From positions 1,178,001-1,242,000 of the forward strand of contig CAXXKZ010000004.1 in assembly GCA_963665545.2 (NCBI GenBank): 64,000 nucleotides of DNA, read 5' to 3'. How positions within the stretch are numbered: position 1 is the stretch's first letter; every line of letters starts with the position of its first letter. Shown here piece after piece: positions 43,814 through 51,898 of the stretch. The translations under genes and the position numbers were made by a program. The DNA comes from G963665545 sp963665545. GTDB taxonomy: Bacteria > Pseudomonadota > Gammaproteobacteria > Xanthomonadales > SZUA-36. A model generated the notes under the pieces. That model did not search any database and was not told the DNA's origin. It saw only the letters and a program-made list of their open reading frames with translations.

Positions 43814-43860
43814 TTGTTTCATTTGCAATAATATTGTTTCATTTGAAGTCAAATATGCAG
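43814..43860 (+). promoter_or_regulatory. Paired repeats upstream of the nitroreductase gene
   Basis: TTGTTTCATTTG occurs at 43814-43825 and 43834-43845, starts 20 bp apart (two helical turns), and the second copy runs into a small dyad TTTGA-ag-TCAAA. Such spacing is typical of sites for a dimeric regulator or activator. No regulator is assigned. Confidence 0.35.
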
Positions 43861-43889
43861 CGTAAATAGGCAGAACACTGGATTGAGCC

Positions 43890-44564
43890 ATGAAAGAACA
43901 CGATTCCATCCCCTTGCCTGATTATCAGGAATTGGACGTCGACACCATGCGCAGCAACGCACGGTCATTTCTTGATGAAATCAGGCGACGTCATACCGTG
44001 CGGGCTTTTTCGGATCGCCCGGTGCCCCGCGATATCATCGAAGACTGCATCCGGTCCGCGGGCACAGCACCCAGCGGCGCCAACCACCAGCCCTGGTACT
44101 TCGGTGTGATCAGTGACCCGCAAATCAAGCATGAGGTGCGTATCAAGGCCGAAATCGAAGAGCGGGCGTTTTATGCCGGGCGCGGTGGCACGGAGTGGCT
44201 GGAAGCCCTGGAGCCCCTGGGCACCGACGACCACAAACCCTACCTCGAGTCTGCTCCCTGGTTGATCGGAATATTCGCGCAGCGTCGCGGCGGTGTCGAA
44301 GAAACCGAGGATCGAAAAAATTACTACATCAATGAATCGGTGGGCATTGCGACCGGATTCCTGATCGCGGCCCTCCATCACGCCGGCCTGGTCACCCTCA
44401 CCCACACGCCCAAGCCGATGAACTTCCTCAACGAGATCTGCCACCGACCACCCACCGAAAAGCCTTTCTTGCTGCTGGTGACGGGCTATCCGGAGGTCGG
44501 CGCCAGGGTGCCGGTGCATGCCACCATCAAGAAGCCATTGGAAAGCATCGCCACATTTTTCTGA
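43890..44564 (+). CDS. Nitroreductase-family FMN enzyme
   Basis: 224 aa: SFLDEIRRRHTVRAFSDRPV, IRSAGTAPSGANHQPWYFGV (FMN-binding Arg, Ser and Asn), IATGFLIAALHHAGLVTLTH and PFLLLVTGYPEVGARVP. Relatives include BluB-like, iodotyrosine-deiodinase-like and ene-reductase enzymes; the APSGANHQPW and YPEVGA patterns recall the deiodinase/BluB-type subgroup. It reduces or dehalogenates a small ring compound with NAD(P)H. It lies 76 bp before a ferredoxin gene. Confidence 0.85.
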   Translation: MKEHDSIPLPDYQELDVDTMRSNARSFLDEIRRRHTVRAFSDRPVPRDIIEDCIRSAGTAPSGANHQPWYFGVISDPQIKHEVRIKAEIEERAFYAGRGGTEWLEALEPLGTDDHKPYLESAPWLIGIFAQRRGGVEETEDRKNYYINESVGIATGFLIAALHHAGLVTLTHTPKPMNFLNEICHRPPTEKPFLLLVTGYPEVGARVPVHATIKKPLESIATFF

Positions 44565-44640
44565 ACTGGAGGTTTAGGGCCTTGGACCGTTATGACACTT
44601 TCGCAGCAGCAATGATTTCTACCGCGCAGGCTCCTCTAGC

Positions 44641-44979
44641 ATGACTTATGTCGTGTTGGACGGTTGCGTCAAATGCAAGTACATGGACTGCGTGGATGTA
44701 TGCCCTGTGGAGTGTTTCCACGAGGGTGAAAACATGCTGGTGATCGACCCGGACGGGTGTATTGACTGCGGTGTCTGCGAACCGGAATGCCCGGTGGAGG
44801 CAATCCTCCCCGATACCTTGGTGGAAGAGCAATTGATCAAACTGAATGAAGATTATTCGCAAAAATGGCCGTTGATCATTGAAAAAGGGCAGCCGTGTAG
44901 CGATGCAGACGATTTTGCGGACCAGGACGACAAGCTTGAGCGCTACTTTTCACCCCATCCCGGGCCAGGCAATGGGTGA
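44641..44979 (+). CDS. fdxA: 7Fe ferredoxin
   Basis: 112 aa. N-terminal cluster motif CVKCKYMDCVDVCPVECF ([3Fe-4S] and one ligand of the other cluster), then CIDCGVCEPECPVEAI ([4Fe-4S]), and the long acidic C-terminal extension of FdxA-type ferredoxins. It is a low-potential electron carrier. It lies near korA-korB and is the natural electron acceptor of that enzyme; the MarR gene lies between them on the other strand. Confidence 0.93.
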   Translation: MTYVVLDGCVKCKYMDCVDVCPVECFHEGENMLVIDPDGCIDCGVCEPECPVEAILPDTLVEEQLIKLNEDYSQKWPLIIEKGQPCSDADDFADQDDKLERYFSPHPGPGNG

Positions 44980-45002
44980 GGCAGAGTGACGTGGCGCCTG
45001 TC

Positions 45003-45563
45003 CTAGCCTTCCTGCAGGCTTTTCCTGTGCCAGCGAATAATTTCCCGATGTTCCGCGGAAATGCTGCCTTGTTGTTCCAACACTTCGAGCGCAGTGCCGG
45101 CCACAAATGCTTCTGCAGCACGTTCAAGCCGGCGCATCATGTCCAGCAAATCAGCCCGCTCCTGGGTGCTCAGGACTTTCTCAATTGCATTGGCACGTTG
45201 GTTCAGAATTACAGTCAGTTTCTGATACAGTTCCTCGCCCTGAGGGCTGAGCGTCAGCCATGGGCTGCGCTTGTCGGCCGGATCGGGCGAGATTTCAATC
45301 AAGGTGGCGACAGAAAGCCCTTTGACTGCCCTGCTGACAGTGATACTGTCCTTGCGGGACTTGCGGGCGATGTCGGCCGCTTTGGCCGGGCTGTAGTTGC
45401 CGATGTCCAGCAACACACGCAACTCTCGCAGCGGCAGGTCGGTCAACTGACGAATGGTGGCGTCACGGCTCAACGCCAGCAAATTGGTAACCACCGCGAT
45501 ACGGTAAGGCAAATGTTGGTCGAGATCGAATCCGTTGCTGTTTTTTTTGGTAAATTGACTCAT
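45003..45563 (-). CDS. MarR-family transcriptional regulator
   Basis: 186 aa from MSQFTKKNSNG (ATG at 45563); a longer frame to 45704 would overlap korA. Winged helix: PLRELRVLLDIGNYSPAKAA, DIARKSRKDSITVSRAVKGL and DPADKRSPWLTLSPQGEELY (wing), then a dimerisation helix. It is divergent from korA with 53 bp between, so it probably controls korA-korB and itself. The ligand is unknown. Confidence 0.88.
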   Translation of the reverse strand: MSQFTKKNSNGFDLDQHLPYRIAVVTNLLALSRDATIRQLTDLPLRELRVLLDIGNYSPAKAADIARKSRKDSITVSRAVKGLSVATLIEISPDPADKRSPWLTLSPQGEELYQKLTVILNQRANAIEKVLSTQERADLLDMMRRLERAAEAFVAGTALEVLEQQGSISAEHREIIRWHRKSLQEG

Positions 45564-45581
45564 AACAAAAATGGCCCTGGC

Positions 45582-45598
45582 GGCAGTAGAAGTATGCC
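45582..45598. promoter_or_regulatory. Imperfect dyad between marR and korA
   Basis: GGCAGTAGAAGTATGCC, arms GGCA/TGCC with an AT-containing centre, 17 bp, in the 53-bp gap between the two starts. Size and place fit a MarR operator, but the match is short. Confidence 0.3.
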
Positions 45599-45616
45599 AC
45601 ACAGAGAGAATGTTGC

Positions 45617-47473
45617 ATGAATGAGGGTGCGTCCATTGTTGTACGTTTTGCTGGAGACTCCGGCGACGGGGTGCAGTTGCTTGGCTCGCAATTCGCCGCC
45701 TCAACCTCCGAGTCCGGCAATGACTTTGCCACCTTTCCGGATTTTCCCGCCGAGATTCGGGCGCCGGTGGGCACCACCTTTGGCGTTTCGGCTTTCCAGA
45801 TCAACCTGGGCAGCAGACGAATCGTCACGGCGGGCGATCAGCCCGATGTACTGATTGCCTTCAACCCGGCTGCACTCAAAGTCAGTCTGCCGCTGCTGCC
45901 CGCCGGCGCACTGATTTTGATCAACATCAGTGCCTTCACAAAGCGAAATTTCCAAAAAGCGGGCATGGTCCCAGATTTCATCAGTTCGGGCGCTCTGGAC
46001 GGCTTTCAAGTGATTCAACTGGAAATGTCGACGCTGACGGCAGCGGCGGTGGCGGATTCTGGTCTCGGCCGCAGTGACGCCCTGCGCAGCAAGAATTTTT
46101 GGGCGCTCGGCGTCGTATTGTGGATGTTCTCTCATCCCAAATCCGGAGTCGAGTCGTGGATTGAAGCCAAATTCTCTTCCAACGATGCGGTCCGTCAGGC
46201 CAATCTTGCGGCCTTGAATGCAGGTCACGCTTTCGCGGAAACTGCGGAGCTGCCGGCCGCACTGCCCCGTTTCGATCTGCCACCGGCGCCCTACCCTCCC
46301 GGAGAATACAGAACCGTTACCGGTGCGCAAGCCATGTCATTGGGGCTGGCCGCTGCGGCCCAATTGGCGCAGCGTAGAATGATATTCTGCTCCTACCCGA
46401 TCACGCCCGCCTCGCCCATACTGCATTACCTCTCCAGGGTGCCGAAGTTGGGGGTGACCACTTTCCAGGCTGAAGATGAAATCGCGGCGATTTGTGCTGC
46501 CATCGGCGCTTCCTACGGTGGGGCGCTGGGCGTTACATCAAGTTCAGGCCCGGGTATTGCACTCAAAACCGAAGCCATGGGGCTGGCGATTACCACTGAG
46601 CTCCCGCTGCTCATCATCAACTCACAACGTGGCGGGCCATCCACGGGTTTGCCGACGAAAACAGAACAATCGGACCTCTACCAGGCCATCTATGGCCGCA
46701 ATGCAGACGCGCCAATCCCTGTCATTGCCGTGGCCAATCCAGGCGATTCGTTTCATTCCGCGATCGAGGCGGTGCGCGTCGCGGTGCGGCATATGACGCC
46801 TGTGATTCTACTGACCGACGGCTACCTCAACAACGCGGCCTGGCCCTGGGAGATCCCGTCCATTGCGCACATCGAGCCCATTCTGACCTCGACCGAAATA
46901 CCCATTGCCGGGGAGGATTCGGTCAGTCACCTGGCTTACAGGCGAGATGCAGATACTCTGGCCCGACCGTGGATTACCCCCGGAATGGATGGACTGATGT
47001 ACCGTGTCGGCGGCCTGGAGAAGGATTTCGAAACCGGCGACATTTCCTATGATCCAGACAATCACCAGGTCATGACAGAATTGCGGGCAGAGAAAATTCA
47101 GTCGATACAGCGGTTGATAGCAGATCAAGTGCCAGAGATCGGCGCGCCGGGCGAAAGCTTGGCGGTGGTGGGCTGGGGTTCAACCTATGGCGCAATCTGG
47201 CGCGCCGTGACGGTCGCGCGAATGGAAGGCCACTCAGTGGCCCACATCCAATTGCGTTGGCTCAATCCGCTGCCAAGCAATCTTGGCGAGCTGCTTGCCA
47301 GCTACGGCCATGTGCTGGTGCCCGAATTGAATATGGGTCAGCTTGCCACCTTACTGCGGGACAAGTTGAATCTCGACCCGATTCAACTCAATAAAGTGAG
47401 CGGACAGCCACTCAAGATCGCCGAAGTACTGGACAGAATTCGTACCCTCTCATCTGCTAAAACCGCTGCCTGA
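45617..47473 (+). CDS. korA: 2-oxoacid:ferredoxin oxidoreductase, fused gamma-alpha subunit
   Basis: 618 aa. Gamma-like N-terminal domain (about 1-190) with RFAGDSGDGVQLLGSQFAAS and FPDFPAEIRAPVGTTFGVSA; alpha domain from about 235 (SYPITPASPILHYLSRVP, ASYGGALGVTSSSGPGIALK, LLIINSQRGGPSTGLPTKTE) and a C-terminal domain with VVGWGSTYGAIWRAV. This matches KorA-type subunits, which with KorB convert 2-oxoglutarate (or another 2-oxoacid) and CoA to acyl-CoA, CO2 and reduced ferredoxin. korB follows after 9 bp. Confidence 0.92.
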   Translation: MNEGASIVVRFAGDSGDGVQLLGSQFAASTSESGNDFATFPDFPAEIRAPVGTTFGVSAFQINLGSRRIVTAGDQPDVLIAFNPAALKVSLPLLPAGALILINISAFTKRNFQKAGMVPDFISSGALDGFQVIQLEMSTLTAAAVADSGLGRSDALRSKNFWALGVVLWMFSHPKSGVESWIEAKFSSNDAVRQANLAALNAGHAFAETAELPAALPRFDLPPAPYPPGEYRTVTGAQAMSLGLAAAAQLAQRRMIFCSYPITPASPILHYLSRVPKLGVTTFQAEDEIAAICAAIGASYGGALGVTSSSGPGIALKTEAMGLAITTELPLLIINSQRGGPSTGLPTKTEQSDLYQAIYGRNADAPIPVIAVANPGDSFHSAIEAVRVAVRHMTPVILLTDGYLNNAAWPWEIPSIAHIEPILTSTEIPIAGEDSVSHLAYRRDADTLARPWITPGMDGLMYRVGGLEKDFETGDISYDPDNHQVMTELRAEKIQSIQRLIADQVPEIGAPGESLAVVGWGSTYGAIWRAVTVARMEGHSVAHIQLRWLNPLPSNLGELLASYGHVLVPELNMGQLATLLRDKLNLDPIQLNKVSGQPLKIAEVLDRIRTLSSAKTAA

Positions 47474-47482
47474 GGCCATCCC

Positions 47483-48496
47483 ATGAACGCTGTTTTGACT
47501 GCCAAGGATTTTGCTACCGATCAGGAGGTGCGCTGGTGCCCGGGGTGTGGGGACTACGCAATTTTGCGCTGCATGCAGAAAACCCTTGCCGAAGCAGGCG
47601 CCCAGCCCGAAAACACGGTATTCGTATCGGGCATCGGCTGCTCTTCGCGTTTTCCCTATTACATGAACACCTATGGCTTCCACACCATCCATGGCAGGGC
47701 GCCGGCCATCGCCACCGGATTGAAGTTATCCAACCCCGACCTCGATGTCTGGGTGATCACTGGTGACGGTGACGGCTTGTCAATCGGCGGCAACCACCTG
47801 CTGCACGCCCTCAGGCGCAACGTCGGGCTGAAGATTCTACTCTTCAACAATGAGATATACGGGTTGACCAAGGGCCAGTATTCGCCGACATCTACCCACG
47901 GCACCCGCTCACCGTCGACCCCGGGTGGGTCGATCGATCAACCCCTGTCACCCTGCCAGTTTGCCTTGGGTGCGGGTGCGCGCTTCATCGCCCGCGGAAT
48001 CGACACCGACAACAAACACCTGGGATCGGTATTTCTCGAAGCCAACCGGTATACCGGCGCCGCATTCGTCGAAATTTATCAAAATTGCCCGGTCTACAAC
48101 GATGCTGTGTTCGCTTCATTCACCGACCGCCAGAAGGCGGCAGAAACGCAGATCCACGTCAGGCATGGCGAGCCACTGCTGTTCGGCAAAGAAGCTGACA
48201 AGGGCTTGCGCGTCAATCCTGATTCCCTGACCCTGGAGGTCGTGAACTGCAGCGGGCCCGACGACGCAAGGGGGTCGGTCAAGATTCACGACGAGACCAA
48301 TATGGCCTTGGCGCAAATGTTGATTGGCCTGCACGGACCCGATTTCCCGGTGGCGCTGGGCGTCATATACCGCACCGACGGCCCGGCGTTCGAGCATGGG
48401 CAGACCATCCATCACCCGCCGCCGCTAGATTCTACCGCGGGCGTCGTTCAGGTCATGCGCGATGTCCGATTGTGGAAAGTACCACCGCCGGACTAG
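47483..48496 (+). CDS. korB: 2-oxoacid:ferredoxin oxidoreductase, beta subunit
   Basis: 337 aa. Cluster ligands in WCPGCGDYAILRCMQ and FVSGIGCSSRFPYYMNTYGF, and the thiamine-diphosphate site ITGDGDGLSIGGNHLLHALR with FNNEIYGLTKGQYSPTS. It binds TPP and one 4Fe-4S cluster and forms the catalytic dimer with KorA; fdxA at 44641 is the likely acceptor. Oxygen-tolerant KorAB enzymes can replace 2-oxoglutarate dehydrogenase in aerobes. Whether that is so here needs the rest of the genome. Confidence 0.93.
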   Translation: MNAVLTAKDFATDQEVRWCPGCGDYAILRCMQKTLAEAGAQPENTVFVSGIGCSSRFPYYMNTYGFHTIHGRAPAIATGLKLSNPDLDVWVITGDGDGLSIGGNHLLHALRRNVGLKILLFNNEIYGLTKGQYSPTSTHGTRSPSTPGGSIDQPLSPCQFALGAGARFIARGIDTDNKHLGSVFLEANRYTGAAFVEIYQNCPVYNDAVFASFTDRQKAAETQIHVRHGEPLLFGKEADKGLRVNPDSLTLEVVNCSGPDDARGSVKIHDETNMALAQMLIGLHGPDFPVALGVIYRTDGPAFEHGQTIHHPPPLDSTAGVVQVMRDVRLWKVPPPD

Positions 48497-48587
48497 ACCG
48501 ACAGCTAGCTGTGAATTCCGGTCATGTTCTTTACACTTGAAGCTTGGTGTCATCGTTACCGCAAAGCGCCATGAGGGGGTTGTGGTT

Positions 48588-48656
48588 CGCTCATGGGACT
48601 TTCCGGAGGCAACGCGCCGGCATAACAAACGTTCCCTGGTGTATACAACGTTGCTG
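48588..48656 (+). repeat. Dispersed repeat family B, fragment B3
   Basis: CGCTCATGGGACTTTCCGGA (48588-48607) with GGCAAC matches CGCTCATGGGGCTTTCCGGA in B2 (about 34017-34036), and ACAACGTTGCTGAAATGCAC (48645-48664) matches the family end GTTGCTGG-AATTCAC with one changed base. It ends beside the stop of the minus-strand gene at 48667, as the other copies do. Confidence 0.6.
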
Positions 48657-48666
48657 AAATGCACAG

Positions 48667-49581
48667 CTAGCTTTTGTTCGGCGGTCTCCGGCTGGCGATT
48701 TCCAGATACAGGGCGCTGTGGTCCAGGTCCCCCAAATCATGGCCGCACATATCCTCGTAGAGCTTTTCAACCAGCTCTGAGACGGGCAGGTCCAATTTCA
48801 GCTCCCGCGCCAGCGCGGTGATGGTGCGCATATCCTTGAGCTGTGTCGTGGCCTTTCCGCCGGGTTCAAATGCCTGCTTGATCATGCGTTCGCCGTGCTG
48901 GCGCAAGATGGTGGAATCAGCAAAGCCGCCCAGCAACGCCGTGCGAACTGCCTCGGGATCGGCCCCACCCCGCTGCGCAAGCAACAGTGCTTCGGCCACG
49001 GCCCCAATCGTTATGCCGACGATGGCCTGATTGGCCAGCTTGGCCAATTGACCGGCGCCAACCGGACCGACGTGGGTTACATTGCCCATCCGCTCCATGA
49101 CTTGGCGCATGTTTTCGAGATCTGCAGCCTGCCCACCCGCCATGATCGTCAACTTGCCACCCATAGCGCCCTGCTCGCCACCTGACACCGGCGCATCGAT
49201 ATACTTGACGCCCAACTTTTCCAAGCGCTCCGACTGTCGCCTGGCCGTATCGACCGGAATGGAGCTCATGACGATGACGGTTGCGCCAGCCGCTAACCGG
49301 TCAGCCACAGAGACGGCCTCCGGGGCATTTCCAAACAGCACCTCGTCTACAACCGGTCCGTCACTGAGCATGACGATAACGACCTGCGCATTACTGACGG
49401 CCTCAGCGGGTGCATTGCAGATTTCTCCACCGAGCTCAACCAGGTGCTGTGCCTTGCCCGCAGTTCGATTCCAGATACGCACCGCGTAACCCGCCTCAAG
49501 CAGGCGGCGGCACATCGGCAGACCCATCAGTCCAGTGCCGAGAAAGGCGATTTGGGTGCCGGCAAGATCGGTGTTTTTCAC
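48667..49581 (-). CDS. NAD(P)-dependent beta-hydroxyacid dehydrogenase (HIBADH/GarR family)
   Basis: 304 aa. Rossmann loop IAFLGTGLMGLPMCRRLLEA, substrate-binding IDAPVSGGEQGAMGGKLTIM, catalytic Lys in GAGQLAKLANQAIVGITIGA and a C-terminal KDMRTITALARELKLDLPV. It oxidises or reduces 3-hydroxyacids such as 3-hydroxyisobutyrate or tartronate semialdehyde. It is last in a four-gene operon with BKACE, a permease and an aminotransferase, so it probably acts on an intermediate of the same amine or amino acid. Confidence 0.88.
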   Translation of the reverse strand: MKNTDLAGTQIAFLGTGLMGLPMCRRLLEAGYAVRIWNRTAGKAQHLVELGGEICNAPAEAVSNAQVVIVMLSDGPVVDEVLFGNAPEAVSVADRLAAGATVIVMSSIPVDTARRQSERLEKLGVKYIDAPVSGGEQGAMGGKLTIMAGGQAADLENMRQVMERMGNVTHVGPVGAGQLAKLANQAIVGITIGAVAEALLLAQRGGADPEAVRTALLGGFADSTILRQHGERMIKQAFEPGGKATTQLKDMRTITALARELKLDLPVSELVEKLYEDMCGHDLGDLDHSALYLEIASRRPPNKS

Positions 49582-49601
49582 TGTGATTTGTCCCGCTGAG
49601 G

Positions 49602-50570
49602 CTAAGGGATATTGGTATTGGCGGCGCCTTTGGTCTGCAGCATCTCTCGCGCCTCATCCGGTGTCGCGATCTCCAGTGACAACTCTTCCAGGATGCGGCG
49701 GATACGGCGGACCTGGTCGGCGTTCGATTTGGCCAACTCACCCTTGCCGTACCACAAAGAGTCTTCCAGCCCGACGCGCACGTGGCCGCCGAGGATGGCT
49801 GCGGTGGTAACGGCCGCAATCTGGTCCTTGCCCGCGGCCAGACAGGACCAGTGGTAGTTGTCACCGAACAACTTGTCAGCCGTTTCCTTCATATGGACGA
49901 TGTGCTGAGGTGTTGCGGCAAGCCCGCCTGGAAAGCCCATCACCGACTGAATCAGGAGAGGCGGTTCAACCCAGCCCTGGTCGAGGATATATTTCAGTGT
50001 GTGCAATTGGCCAATATCGAAGGCCTCGAATTCGAATTTTATGCCGCGCTCCTGGCCCAGCTCCATGGCGATCTGCTCCATACCGGCGTAAGTGTTGGTC
50101 ATCGTGATGTGCTTGGTGGCACGCAGAAACGGCTCTTCCCAGTCATATTTATATTTGCCCACAAAGCGGTCCGCAATCGCCCACACACCAGGAATCATCG
50201 GGCCCATATTGAATGAGCACACTTCAGGAGAAAACTCCTTGGGGGCGAGCAAGCGGCGTTGAAACAGCGCGCTGGAATCGCCGTCTTCGATAATTTGGCG
50301 GTCCGGCTGACCAGTCGTTATGTTGATAATGGCGTCACAGCGCGCCTTGATCGGCACCAGAAATTGCCGGTAAATTTCCGGGTCGGTGGTGGGAAAACCA
50401 TCCTCTGGATCGCGCGCGTGGAGATGGATCATTGCGGCGCCGGCTTCGGCGGCGGCCACCGCCTCCTCGGCGATGTGTTCGGGCGTAATAGGCAGGTAGG
50501 GTGACATGGTCGGGGTATGCGCCGCCCCGGTGATGGCGCATGTGATAATCACTTTTTCACGTTTCTTCAT
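49602..50570 (-). CDS. Beta-keto acid cleavage enzyme (BKACE, DUF849 / COG3246)
   Basis: 322 aa. It has the family's zinc ligands in MIHLHARDPEDGFPTTDPEI, plus VIITCAITGAAHTPTMSPYL, INITTGQ, CSFNMGPM and VRVGLEDSLWYGKGELAKSN. BKACE enzymes condense a beta-keto acid with acetyl-CoA to give acetoacetate and a CoA thioester, as in lysine or carnitine breakdown. The specificity residues cannot be read with certainty. Its start overlaps the permease stop by 14 bp. Confidence 0.9.
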   Translation of the reverse strand: MKKREKVIITCAITGAAHTPTMSPYLPITPEHIAEEAVAAAEAGAAMIHLHARDPEDGFPTTDPEIYRQFLVPIKARCDAIINITTGQPDRQIIEDGDSSALFQRRLLAPKEFSPEVCSFNMGPMIPGVWAIADRFVGKYKYDWEEPFLRATKHITMTNTYAGMEQIAMELGQERGIKFEFEAFDIGQLHTLKYILDQGWVEPPLLIQSVMGFPGGLAATPQHIVHMKETADKLFGDNYHWSCLAAGKDQIAAVTTAAILGGHVRVGLEDSLWYGKGELAKSNADQVRRIRRILEELSLEIATPDEAREMLQTKGAANTNIP

Positions 50571-51870
50571 TTACGGATACTCCTGAAAAGGTGCCAAATC
50601 GGAAGACCAGGTATCCAGCCAATACGAACAACGAACCGACCACCAGGGCCGTCGGTTTTTCCATCGAAAGTATGACCAGAAATACCACCGAAAAGAGGAC
50701 GAATACAACACTGATGACGCGCAGCAATCCTTTGCCGAGTTTGAAGCTTGAAGCCTCGTATACTTCGGGGAGGCGCTGCGGTAGGCGCCATAGTGCGACA
50801 CCGGTGAGGATCTGAATGACCATGATGGCCATGACCGCCAACTGCGCAAAACTCACGATTTCTCCCCCCACCGCGGTCCCCAGTAGTGCCAACACGCCGA
50901 CGAACAGTACAGCCCGAGTCGGCGTGCCGAACTTTATGTGCACCCGGCCGAAATAGTCAGGAATCATGCCCGTTTTCGCACCCTTGTAGAAATCCCGGCT
51001 CATACCCATCAGTATGCCGTTAATGGAGGTCGCTGCCGCCAACAGTGCGCCGCCGGCCACCAGGGTCACCAGCGCCGATGGCAGAAACACCTGCGAGGCA
51101 GTGACGATCGCCATATTTGTCTCCCCCAGTGCTTCCCTCGATAGCAGGCCGGTGAGAGCAAAAGGCACCATCACGTAAAGCGCGATGATAACCAGAAAAC
51201 TCAAGCCAATGGCCCGGGGGATGGTTTTGCCGGGGTTCCTGATTTCGCCGGCGACTTCGGCAATAATGAACACGCCGGCGTAGGAGAAAAAGGCGGTAAT
51301 CGAGGCGAGCACGATCGGCGAGTATCCTTCGGGAAACAACGGCCTCATGTGCACGGGATCAGCGTTGGCGATGCCGCCGACACCGAATACGATCAGGGCA
51401 ATCAAAAATCCAATCACCAGGACGTTCTGGATGCCGCTGGCGACCGTCATGCCCAGGTAGTTCACGACGATGAACAGGGCCACCACGGCCAGTGACACCG
51501 CCTTGATATTGATGCCCGGCTGGAAGTGGGCAAAGTAGTCGGCGAACCCGATCGCCACCAGCGGAATGGCGATGGCCGCCATGGCAGTCATGAGCCACAA
51601 GTAAACGAATGCCAGACCGGGAGAAAGTACATCCCTGATGATGACGAACTGGCTGCCGCTGGCCGGGAATGCGCTGCCCACCTGAGCCATTACAAAACCA
51701 GCCACAATGGCCGGAAACGCGGCCAGCAAATAGGCCACCCACACCACCGGGCCAATGTCGGCGCCCAGGCTACCGGGCAGGATAAATATCGACGCGCCCA
51801 CCACGTAGCCGATAATCAGAAAGGTCGCCCCTGCCAATCCGATGGTCCTTTTCAGGTGCTTGTCATTCAT
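50557..51870 (-). CDS. APC-superfamily amino acid/amine permease
   Basis: 437 aa from MNDKHLKRTIGLAGATFLII (ATG at 51870). The open frame extends to 52176 but enters the aminotransferase gene. About 12 hydrophobic segments; the first helix GYVVGASIFILPGSLGADIG carries the glycine-rich substrate-binding break typical of APC transporters. Others include FFSYAGVFIIAEVAGEIRNP and SMEKPTALVVGSLFVLAGYL. It likely imports the amine or amino acid used by the neighbouring aminotransferase. Confidence 0.88.
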   Translation of the reverse strand: MNDKHLKRTIGLAGATFLIIGYVVGASIFILPGSLGADIGPVVWVAYLLAAFPAIVAGFVMAQVGSAFPASGSQFVIIRDVLSPGLAFVYLWLMTAMAAIAIPLVAIGFADYFAHFQPGINIKAVSLAVVALFIVVNYLGMTVASGIQNVLVIGFLIALIVFGVGGIANADPVHMRPLFPEGYSPIVLASITAFFSYAGVFIIAEVAGEIRNPGKTIPRAIGLSFLVIIALYVMVPFALTGLLSREALGETNMAIVTASQVFLPSALVTLVAGGALLAAATSINGILMGMSRDFYKGAKTGMIPDYFGRVHIKFGTPTRAVLFVGVLALLGTAVGGEIVSFAQLAVMAIMVIQILTGVALWRLPQRLPEVYEASSFKLGKGLLRVISVVFVLFSVVFLVILSMEKPTALVVGSLFVLAGYLVFRFGTFSGVSVNEET

Positions 51871-51898
51871 AGGCCGTTCCCGTCGCTTCCGTGAGCCA

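Noticed and set aside
45003..45704. A longer MarR start at 45704
   Set aside because: It would cover the korA start and add a basic stretch unlike the family; the ATG at 45563 gives a normal MarR N-terminus.
48462..48821. An open frame across repeat B3 into the dehydrogenase gene on the opposite strand
   Set aside because: It runs antisense to a clear HIBADH-type gene and through a repeat fragment; there is no ribosome site and no family match.
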